From: Opisthocomus hoazin
Lineage: Eukaryota > Chordata > Aves > Opisthocomiformes > Opisthocomidae
Direction of reading: 5' to 3'
Assembly (NCBI RefSeq): GCF_030867145.1
Contig: NC_134431.1
Span: forward strand, 8,943,089-9,007,088
Length of the DNA stretch: 64,000 bases
The translations under genes and the position numbers were made by a program. The notes beneath the pieces were generated by a model that saw nothing but the letters and a program-made list of their open reading frames with translations, ran no database searches and had not been told where the DNA came from. Of this stretch, positions 1 to 9,115 are shown piece by piece. Position 1 is the stretch's first letter; the number at the start of each line of letters is the position of its first letter.

Positions 1-276
1 GTGCCCAGTGACAGGACAAGGGGCAATGGGCACAAACTGAGGCACAGGAAGTTCCGTCTGAACGTGAGGAAGAACTTCTTCCCTCTGAGGGTGACGGAGC
101 ACTGGAACAGGCTGCCCAGGGAGGTTGTGGAGTCTCCTTCTCTGGAGATATTCAAGACCCACCTGGACAAGGTCCTGTGCGGCCTGCTGTAGGTGACCCT
201 GCTTCAGCAGGGGGGTTGGACTAGATGACCCACAGAGGTCCCTTCCAACCCCTACTATTCTGTGATTCTGTGATTC
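1..276 (+). mobile_element. CR1 LINE, 3' end fragment (cut by window edge)
   Basis: The first 192 bases encode the C-terminal tail of the CR1 ORF2 product, including the motif [19 protein letters not shown], and stop at 190-192. A short 3' UTR follows and ends in ATTCTGTG-type repeats at about 258-276, the CR1 3' signature. The element reads on the plus strand and runs off the left edge, so its 5' extent is unknown. It is about 97% identical by eye to the copy at 8186-8465 on the opposite strand, so both belong to one recently active subfamily. Confidence 0.93.
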
Positions 277-3200
277 AGTAATTTAATTCCCCTCTACCAA
301 GCAGTTTATTCAGACTGATGCTCCTGGGAGATAAGGGCAGGTTCTTCGCTTTATCCATCCCATGCAGAGACTAAGCACGTCCTGGTCCTGCCTGGAAAGG
401 TCCTTGCTAAAGGGCTGTCTCTGGGGGTGAAGCCGGTAGGAGTCTTTCCACCAGCTTCAGCAGTCTTAGACAGCAGGATCGCCACAACGTATGTCCTGGC
501 AAAGTGAAGTACTGCACCTCTGCAGGTCCCCACTGAGACAGAGGCACTCCTCACTCAACGGTTGTCTTAGTTCCTGAGACGCAAAGTTAACACCCGCAGG
601 GCTGGGCAAAATAAATCCCTGAGCTTTAATACACTCAGCTCTGCTCCCTGGCAGGTGTCCCTTCTGGCCGGGAGGTTTCTGTATGGCCAAAATGTCTCCT
701 TTAAAGCTAACGCATTAATACTGCTCATGTGCTGTCTCTTGAGACTGAAACATCTTTGGCTTTTCAACTGTTATAACCCTGTGCCTTGTTTTACTGTTCA
801 GGAACCCACGATGGTTGTGAAGAGTGATCTGAACTCTGTATCCGAGTGACAACACCAAGGGGAGTGTATCCTAATAAGGCTGGAAAGTAAGCTCATTCCA
901 CTCCTTTCTGAGACCAAAGGAAATGTAGTCTGGAAAAGCACCAGTGATTCATCTGCTTTTTAGCCATAACTGCCCCTGTTTTTCGGCTGGTTGTTATGGA
1001 AATGCTGGCGGTCCCAGCGAGTGCTCGCCCAGCTCCTGCCCCAGCAAGCTCCCAACACCTCTGTCCAGACCACAGAAGACCACAAAGTGCTGTCATCCAA
1101 AGAGCGCTTCCCACTACGCATCCTACAGCCCTGAGAAAAAGCTGTCTTTGTCCTGGGACGGGAAACCGGCTGTAGAAAAGGCACCACAAGGATTTGTTAC
1201 CTCCGTCTCACTAAATGCCTTCAGCAGTCCCTGAGGACACTGCATCCAGAGCACAAGCTGGGACGGGCAGCCCTGCCCTGAGCTTGCTGTAAGATTGAAA
1301 TTTGCCTTTTAAAGCCAACCGTCCGTACAGACCGTGTTCTCCTGGGTGTGACTTTAGCAAAGTTGTGTTGACACAGGATGCCTTCTCTGGATAAAACCTA
1401 ATGGTCTATCCCAAACTCACTCTCATATCTCCATCGTGGGGAAAGAAAGCTCCAGCATTGTCTGCATGCATGGCTGAAGCCTGTCTCCGTGCCTTTCCTC
1501 GCTCCACCTTGCTGAGGCGAGTAACTATAGCACAGTTGAGGTGCTCTGAACTTACTTCAGATGCTCCTGTGAAAAATGAACCTAATCAGCACTGAGGAGA
1601 GTTTGGGACATTTACCCCTAACTGGAGCAGTCCTGAATTATGGCCCCAGAAAACCAGCTGCACTTGAAAAAGCCAGAGCTTTGCTGTAGCCTCAAGCATC
1701 CCTCAGGAAAGCACCAGCTCAAGGACAACAACTTTTTCCGACAAGTGTTTTGCAACAACTCCGTTGTACATAGTCAGTGCACACAACAGCTGTAAAGGAG
1801 CTATGGATAGAAGCAAGGCAAGGGTTTGTAGACAGAAGGGGAAGTTTTACTAGGACAGTTGATACTTAGCTGAAAACCACTTTTGAGCACGTAAGCCGGT
1901 GTCATTGCTGGATGGCCAAGGATATCTGCTGTACAGACTCCTGACTACGACCTGGCTCCCTAAGCTAAAGATAAGGGCCAGCTCATCTTCCACTACCAGG
2001 GGCCAAGCCCGGTGTAACTCCTTGAGCAAATCCACTGTGAGCATCCTTCTTGCTCCATACCAGATGAGCATCCTGCATCCCCGCACAGCCCTCCCAGCCC
2101 ATCCCCTCTCGCAGCGCTGTGTCCAGCCTCTGCCCTGTCCTTGAGGCCACAGCCGCTTCTCCCCAGCCAGTGCCACCCCTCCTTGTCCAGGACGGCCATC
2201 CTGAGCTGCAGCATCCCTTTTTTAGGAATCCCACTCCCTCTAGTGGTCCCTCTCCGGCCGGTGAAAACGCGCTTGCAGGGGCTGGTGGTATCTGTGGCCC
2301 GTTCTTCTATAGGTGAATACAGATACATACAGCAAAACTCACTCCTTGCGTTGCCCTGCTCTGGACTTCGTGCTTTAGAGGCACCGGTGTGGGAACAGGA
2401 GCATCTTCGTACTCTGAAAAGCAAGCAGTGCAGCGCTGGGGCTGCGTAGGAGCACGTCCGCAACAAAACACCCCCAGCCATCCGGGCTCTTTAGAGCCGC
2501 GGGAGAAAAATGGGCACCTCTGGGGTAGCCCCTTTTGGTCATCTGCCAGGGGAGGTCTCCTTTACTAAAGGTCCCCATGGAAATTCCTGGTGACGTTTTC
2601 AAGGGCTGTCAGCACTTCTCAGGAGAGTATGAGAAGTCGATGGCATTACCTGTCAGGTTGCCCTTTCCTTTCCACCCTGCCCACGGGCAATTAATCAGCA
2701 AGGAGACCTGCTTATGAGCTCCTCAGCCAGCATCAGCTATTGCAAAGCAGTGGCCAGTGGTCCAAGTTGAGACCCATCTGTGTTTCTTCTTTCCTCAAGT
2801 TTCCTCTGGTTTTGAGGGCAGTGATGGCATGGCTGTCAGAGAGGAAACCTTTCTTCTGGTGAAGACAACATAGGACACCAGTGTCCAGGCTGCTTCTTTT
2901 TAGGGCTTGTACCCGGCCATTGCATGGGGGCTTTATGCTGTTGATTTCCTTGGAGGGGAACCTCACCCAGAGAAGACTCAGGCTCCTTCTGTGCCTCTCC
3001 CCCACCTTTGCTAAAGCCAAGTTTTTTGAGTGGGGTGGCCCATGGACCCACCGGAGTCTGCCCTGCCCTTTCACATGGACACATGGACCTCTGTCCCCAT
3101 CGCCCACATGTCCCACTATGGGTCCCCACTGACCACGGGAGTGCCCTCCTCTCTGCTCACATTTAAGCCCCTTCTCCTATCCAACATCTCCATCTGCCAC

Positions 3201-5489
3201 CTCGGCTGGCATGCATGGTTTCTGCTACCTTCTTTCTCATGTTAAAATCCCTTTCTTAATGATCTGCTTATTCCCCAGCACTCTGCCTGTCCTTTCCCTC
3301 TGCTGTGCCCCCAACACCCCCCTCTGGAGTCCTGCACGCTGCAGCATCTGCCCAAAAATGTAATTCCGGCTGCCCCCGCTCAGGAAGATAAATTGAAGGC
3401 AGAATCCAGTGCTGACCCCCCGGGGTCTCTGGAGGCCTCTTTCCTCTCTGAGTGGTTGGGTTGTTGGCTTTTCCCTCATAACTAGATGCAGAATCATGAC
3501 TCACTGCAGCTTCTGCTCCTCAATCCATTGCACCACCAGTAAAAACCTCTGTCTGGATTTCAGTGCTAAGGTAGATGCTCTGACAGGACCTGGGCTTGTT
3601 ACGCTTGAAGCACTGCCCGAAAGGCTCATCAAAATAGCTGTGTGGTTTTACTTGGCTTTGCTGCACAGATAACTTCTTTCTACACTGAGCGCCCAACAAA
3701 TCAACCCCTCAGCAATGAATAAAATGGTTAAAGTTGAAGTCCCAGATCCTGTTTCCACACACCCCCCCCGATTTTATGAACAGTCATATAAATGTCCCTT
3801 TGATTATATATAAAATGTAGCAATCTTGTCCTATGCCACATCAAACTTCTAAAAGATGTTTATGGAAAAACCTGGACTGCAGCCACCCCTGGGACACAGC
3901 ACTGCATCCACCTGACAGCCACCAGCCCGTGGGTCAGCCCCCCGGCCCACATGCCACCCGCGGCACAGCTGGGCTTCCCTCCCCCAGCACGCCCAACACA
4001 GCTTGCTTTGAAGAGCTGCTGGTGTGGAATCAGAGGGAAATATTCAATAAAACATAGATGGAAGCCCTGGGAAACTGATTTAGAGTTTAAAAAATCAGGC
4101 CAGCCAGGGAAAGTCTTTGCAAGGTAAGACATTTCAGGAGGTAATGACAATCCCAACAAAACTCCTGGTGTAACAGAAAAGAGAGTACAAGATGTTTCCA
4201 TGGGCTGGAGCACCCATCATCCAGCCCCGTCAGGACTAACGGCCTCAGCCACTCATCCCGGTGATGCAGGAGCACTGGGTGTGCGGCATGGCCACCCCAT
4301 GGCCCAGCACCGTGGGGGGAGCGGCACAGCCCCTGCAGCGGTGGCTCTGGAAGGAGGGGTCCTTTGACCTGCACCTTTGGGAACTGCCTTGTCATACCTA
4401 GAGACCTCGCTGCCAAACACCCTGCCTGAGGCTCCCACAGCAGCCAGGGACCCTGGGAGAGCGGGCAAGTAATTCTGCAGAAGTCAGGACTTGCTTTAAA
4501 TCTTTCTGTGCTGGAGCAAAAGGGAGAAAAAACTGAACTGGGAAGACTTAGAAGTTCATGAAGAAATACACGTTCTCTCTGGGCTGTTTGCTTCCCCTCT
4601 GTGACTGAGTCGTCTCTCCTGGAGAATGGAGGTTCCTGTGCAAGTCACGCAATGAAATACTGAGTTGGAAAAACAAGGACTTTAAGACAGGCTGAAGCCT
4701 ATTTCAGGCTGTCTGGAAATCAGGACCTGTTCACTTAAAATCACAACAGAACTGGTGATTTCAGGGACTTCAGTCAGAGTCCCAGATTCATTTTTTTCCT
4801 TTAAAAAAGCCCATGTCTCTGCCGATGCGACGTTTGAAGCCAGAATGGGATGGCCAGCAAGCAGGCAAGAGCATCCCACGTCCAGATACTGACCTGTCCA
4901 AGGAGATGGGGGGCGAGAGACAGTAATTGTCCATGTGGACAAAGAAAGAGGGGGAATGAGGGCAGGAGGTGGGAGGACAAGGAGATGGGGAGCAAGCAGG
5001 CAGCTGAACAAGAGGCGTCACCGAGAGGCAAGCACACCACTATGGCACTGAGGTGCCTTCCCCAGCTGCCGGGGTCGGGGGGCTGCAGCGGGGGCTGGGC
5101 TCACAAGGCAGGCGTTCATGCCAGCTCTCCCCTTCCTTTGCCTCTCTATATCTGAGGTCACCTGCCCAGGTGTGCCGTGATGTGACCCAGCACTCCCCTC
5201 CTCAAGGAGGCAATTAGTAATTATCAAGCAAACATCCCTGCACCCCTACCTCTCCCAAGTGATGTTGGAGCCCTGTCCTACTCCACCGAGCTCAGCCAAA
5301 GCAGGGGCAGCCCTTCTGTGCTGTCAGACCCCAGGTGGGCTTGGGGCGGGGGCTTCTGTGCAGCAAACCAACCCTCTCCACTCCCCCCACAAAGGGAAGC
5401 AAAGTACTGGGCACCCCATCCCCTGGCAGAATACCCCCGACAGCACTGCCTGCCGCCCAGCGTGCCCGGCCCCTGCGGGGAGACCCTAC
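277..5489 (-). other. Intron 1 (partial) of the TRHR-like receptor; no exon found
   Basis: This lies downstream, on the minus strand, of the splice donor at 5489. I searched it by eye for the missing second coding exon: TM6 with WMPYR, TM7 with NPxxY and the palmitoylated tail. No match was found in any minus-strand frame. The open frames present are short and low-complexity or GC-driven. The rest is unique sequence without a recognisable repeat. Exon 2 is therefore probably to the left of the window. Confidence 0.6.
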
Positions 5490-6251
5490 CTGCTTGCGGG
5501 AGCTCAGGGCCCCCTTGTTGCCCCGGCAGGAGAGCTTGAGGGAGCCACCCTGGTGTGTGGAGCCCAGGCAGGAGTGCTGCGGGGTGGCGGGCAGGGGGCT
5601 CATGAAGAGGATGCGGGCAATGAGGCCGTAGAGGACAGTTGCTAATCCCAGCGGGATGACGTAGAAGACAGCAAAATCCAAGAAGTAAATGGGCATGTAA
5701 AGGCTTCTGGAGACCCGGTAGCCACAGCTGACCTGTGCCCCGTCGGAGAAGGTCACCTGGGTCGTGTCCACCAGGAAGAACCACATGAGGCAATAGAGGG
5801 AGGTGAAGAGCCACAGCGAGGAGATGATGCGCTTGGCGCGGGAGACGGTGCACAGGAGCTGCGCTTTGATGGCGTGGCAGATCGCGATGTAACGCTCCAC
5901 CGTGAAGGCGGTGATGGACCAGGCGGAGATGTTGATGCCCAGGTACTGCAAATAGGTGATGCAGAGGCAGCCGGCGTAGCCGTACACCCAAGAAGCCACC
6001 ACTTCTGAGATGTTGGGCAGCCCGGCCGCCAGCAGCACGATGAGGTCGGCCACCGCCAGGCTCACCAGGTAGCAGTTGGTGGGGGTCACCATGTGCTTGG
6101 TGCGCAGCACCACCAGCACCACCATCACGTTGCCCGCGATGCCCACCCCGCAGATGAGCAGCACCAGCAGGATGGTCACCACCTGCAGCTCCAGCGGCTG
6201 CCGGGGCATCCTGCCCAGGGTCTGGTTGCCGCTGGCCGAGCCGTTCTCCAT
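5490..6251 (-). CDS. TRHR-like: Thyrotropin-releasing hormone receptor-like GPCR, coding exon 1 (residues 1-254)
   Basis: A class A, Gq-coupled plasma-membrane receptor for the tripeptide TRH. The exon encodes the N-terminus through TM5 and the third intracellular loop. Visible features are N-glycosylation sequons at N3 and N9, N41 of TM1, LAVAD with D69 in TM2, C95 and C176 for the conserved disulfide, and ERY (119-121) in place of DRY. The TM3 stretch has Y103 and N107, aligning with the TRH-contacting Tyr and Asn of mammalian TRHR. The loop ends SSRKQ and then a GT donor at 5489-5488, phase 0, the position where TRHR genes are split. TM6-TM7 and the tail are not in the window. The start was chosen by homology (MEN...); no in-frame stop precedes it until beyond 7016, so the frame alone does not fix it. 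Family assignment is firm. The paralogue is inferred: it sits beside OCSTAMP, unlike human TRHR on chromosome 8, so a TRHR2/TRHR3-type gene is likely. Confidence 0.93.
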
Positions 6252-6830
6252 CGGCCCCCGAAGCCTTTCCCCGGCGCAGCTCCGCGCCCTCTGCGCGGGG
6301 AGGGGAGGGGGGAGCCGGCAGCAGCGCCGCCGAGCCCGGCGCCCCCCGCCCGCCCCGCCTCCTCCCTCCCCTTCGTCTCCACCGTTCACCCCAAGCCCTG
6401 CAGCCGCTCGGCTCCCTGCACCCCCCCTCCCCTGCAGACTCCCCCGCCGAGCGGGGGGAGCGGCCGGGACCCCTCCAGCTCCCGGGACCCCCGCGGACCA
6501 CCCGGAGGCACCTAGGACCCCCAGCTCTCGGGACCCTCCAGGACCTCCCGCAGCCGTCGGGAGCCCCGGGAACCACCAGCACCTCCCGAGGACTGCCCAC
6601 GACCCCCCCGGGGCTACCCCAGCCCCGGGACCCCCCGTCTGCCTCCCGCCGGCGTCCCCCGCCCGCGCCCGCCGGGTCCTAGCGCACGGCTGAGCCGAAG
6701 AGGAGGAGGAGGAGGAGGAGGCTGGAGACCCCGGGGACAGAGGGGTGCAGGGGCTGAAAGCACCCCAGCAGCGGGCGAGTCCGCTCCGGGACCCGGGGCT
6801 GTGGGTGCCTTGTGTCCCCAGCCGAGCCCC
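6252..6830 (-). promoter_or_regulatory. GC-rich 5' flank / CpG island of the TRHR-like gene
   Basis: The sequence upstream of the receptor ATG is very GC- and CpG-rich to about 6.7 kb, with many CCGCC/GGCGG-type runs. It then changes to an AGG repeat and ordinary sequence. This fits a CpG-island promoter plus 5' UTR. No TATA box or transcription start can be fixed from sequence alone, and a separate non-coding 5' exon is possible. Confidence 0.5.
6697..6722. repeat. (AGG)n microsatellite
   Basis: Seven near-perfect AGG units sit at the edge of the GC-rich block upstream of the TRHR-like exon. On the gene's own strand this is a CCT tract. Confidence 0.85.
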
Positions 6831-7073
6831 ATGCTGCACTGTCACCCCCGGGGAAGGAGCCCTGAGGATGAAGCGTCCTTCCTTCCTCTTCCTCGGGAGG
6901 ATGGGACCAGGGCAATGCCACGGAGAACCTTTCCCATCTCCCTTGGGCTGGGGCAGAAAAACCTCATTAAACACGAGGTAGCAACCTCCTCTTTCCTGCA
7001 GCCACCCCTGTCCCAAAGAAGCACACTGGTGTCACTCCCTTGGGGAAAGCCTTACCCAGTCCCCCAGTCCTGG

Positions 7074-7170
7074 ACTGGGAGATCCCGTACCACCCCAGCG
7101 ATGAGCCTGGGATATCCAGTATCTCCCCGACGGTCAGGCTGGGAGATCCAGTATCTCCCTGATGGTCAGC
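7074..7170. repeat. 32-bp minisatellite, about three copies
   Basis: Two clear copies carry the core ATCCAGTATCTCCC followed by GACGGTCAG or GATGGTCAG, starting at 7114 and 7146, a period of 32 bp. A more diverged first copy starts near 7074 with CTGGGAGATCCCGTA. The array lies about 0.9 kb upstream of the TRHR-like start codon. Confidence 0.8.
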
Positions 7171-8185
7171 AGTAGCCAGAATTTGCTGCCAGCTCCTGAC
7201 GTCTCCGCAGTCTGTCAGAAAACACATTTTCAAATTGAAAGAGCAATTATGTTTGCAAAGAGAAAGTGCTAAGGGTCCCCTAACCTGTGGCGTGGAGAAA
7301 AGGACAAGGGGAAAGCTCGCTTTTTTATTAGATTAGATTTCAGTTAGAGGCAGAGCTGCCCCATTAATCCCAGACACTGAGGCACATACCCAAAATGTGA
7401 AGGATCGTCCTGACGCTGAGTGAGTCAAGTCCAGGGTTTCACAGGCAAATTCCTAAGCCTGGGCTGTCTGGGTGGATAAAAATGCCCTTTGCCTCAGCTC
7501 TGCTCCTCTCCCAGGGAGCTGCAGCCTGCCCCAAGTTCTGGCTTGCTGTGGCAAGTAATATTCTCACCTTTCCTCTGGGAAAACTTATGCCTCTATTTGA
7601 GTCCACAGTGGACAATCCTGGTGGTTTTTCACTCCCTCCAGTGACATTTCATTCACCTTTGGGTCAGGTACACAGGACAAATACTCTCCTCTTCCCATTT
7701 GCTTTCCTTGGGGCTCTGCTGGCAGCCTGCACGAGGGCCTGCCCATGCCTTGGCCAGCCTCACACCTCTGCCCCACAGCCTCAGCCTGAGGACACATGGC
7801 AGGTCTCATCCCTGCCCTTGGAGACCTCCCCAGGCTGCACTTCGCTCTAACTTTCCCCCTTTTTTAAAGTAGACATACTTTAAAATCCCCCTAGAAATTA
7901 CATGTTTAGTGGTACTATTTAGGCTGCATTTGCCTACTGACTTGGCAGTCGCCTCTCCAGGAGCCAGGCGATGCTCCCTTCAGTCACCGGAGAGCCCAGA
8001 TTCCCCTGCTTCTCTCTCTGTGCCACCCTGCAGCCTCTCACCGGGGGCCTGCCACCCAGCGCTCACACTCGCAGCCGTTCCAGCACACGTTACACAAACA
8101 CCTGCCTCCGCGCAGGAACCAGTCTGATGGCATCCGTCACACACTTTTTTGCAAGGCTCGAGGAGCTGCCAGGCAAAAGGCATTA
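7171..8185. other. Intergenic, no feature recognised
   Basis: Unique sequence between the minisatellite and the CR1 insertion. There is no open frame with a recognisable domain and no RNA gene. Confidence 0.5.
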
Positions 8186-9115
8186 CAGAATCACAGAATC
8201 ACAGAATAGTAGGGGTTGGAAGGGACCTCTGTGGGTCATCTAGTCCAACCCCCCCGCCGAAGCAGGGTCACCTACAGCAGGCTGCACAGGACCTTGTCCA
8301 GGCGGGTCTTGAATATCTCCAGAGAAGGAGACTCCACAACCTCCCTGGGCAGCCTGTTCCAGTGCTCCGTCACCCTCAGAGAGAAGAAGTTCCTCCTCAT
8401 GTTCAGACGGAACTTCCTGTGCCTCAGTTTGTGCCCATTACCCCTTGTCCTGTCACTGGGCACCACTGAAAAGAGCTTGGCCCCATCCTCCTGACACCCA
8501 CCCTTCAGATATTTGTAGGCATTTATAAGGTCCCCTCGCAGCCTTCTCTTCTTCAGGCTGAACAAGCCCAGTTCCCTCAACCTCTCCTCGTAGTGGAGAT
8601 GCTCCAGTCCCCTCACCATCCTTGTAGCCCTCCGCTGGACTCTCTCCAGTAGCTCTTCATCCTTCTTGAACTGGGGAGCCCAGAACTGGACACAGTACTC
8701 CAGATGAGGCCTCACCAGGGCAGTGTAGAGGGGAAGGAGAACCTCCCTTGTCCTGCTGGCCACACTCTTCTTGATGCACCCCAGGATCCCATTGGCCTTC
8801 TTGGCAGCCAGGGCACACTGCTGGCTCATGGTTAACCTGTCGTCCACCAGGACACCCAGGTCCCTCTCCGCAGAGCTGCTCTCCAGCAGGTCCACCCCAA
8901 GCCTGTACTGGTGCATGAGGTTGTTCCTCCCCAGGTGCAGGACCCTGCACTTGCCCTTGTTGAACCTCATCAGGTTCCTCTCTGCTCAGCTCTCCAGCCT
9001 ATCCAGGTCACGCTGAATGGCAGCACAGCCTTCTGGTGTATCTACCACACCTCCCAGTTTGGTGTCGTCAGCAAACTTGCTGAGGGTACATTCTAACTCT
9101 TCATCCAGGTCATTA
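8186..9115 (-). mobile_element. CR1 LINE, 5'-truncated copy with long ORF2 remnant
   Basis: The element reads leftwards. Its 3' terminal repeats (plus-strand CACAGAAT units) are at 8186-8210, and its ORF2 stop is near 8272. An uninterrupted 232-codon frame (8970 to 8272) encodes the reverse-transcriptase thumb and C-terminal region, with [10 protein letters not shown] and [11 protein letters not shown]. Further upstream, to about 9115, the same frame contains FADDT, the CR1 catalytic-site motif, but one TGA at 8988-8986 interrupts it. The element is truncated at about 9115, where sequence resembling the CR1 consensus ends abruptly. It is non-autonomous now, but little decayed and so young. 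Confidence 0.95.

Noticed and set aside
5278-6600. 440-codon minus-strand open frame overlapping the TRHR-like exon
   Set aside because: It is the wrong frame of the GC-rich receptor exon and its 5' flank. The translation is Ala/Gly/Arg/His-rich shadow sequence; the true frame shows the GPCR motifs.
6076-6693. 205-codon plus-strand open frame in the TRHR-like CpG island
   Set aside because: Pro/Arg/Ala-rich antisense shadow of a GC-rich region where stops are rare; no domain.
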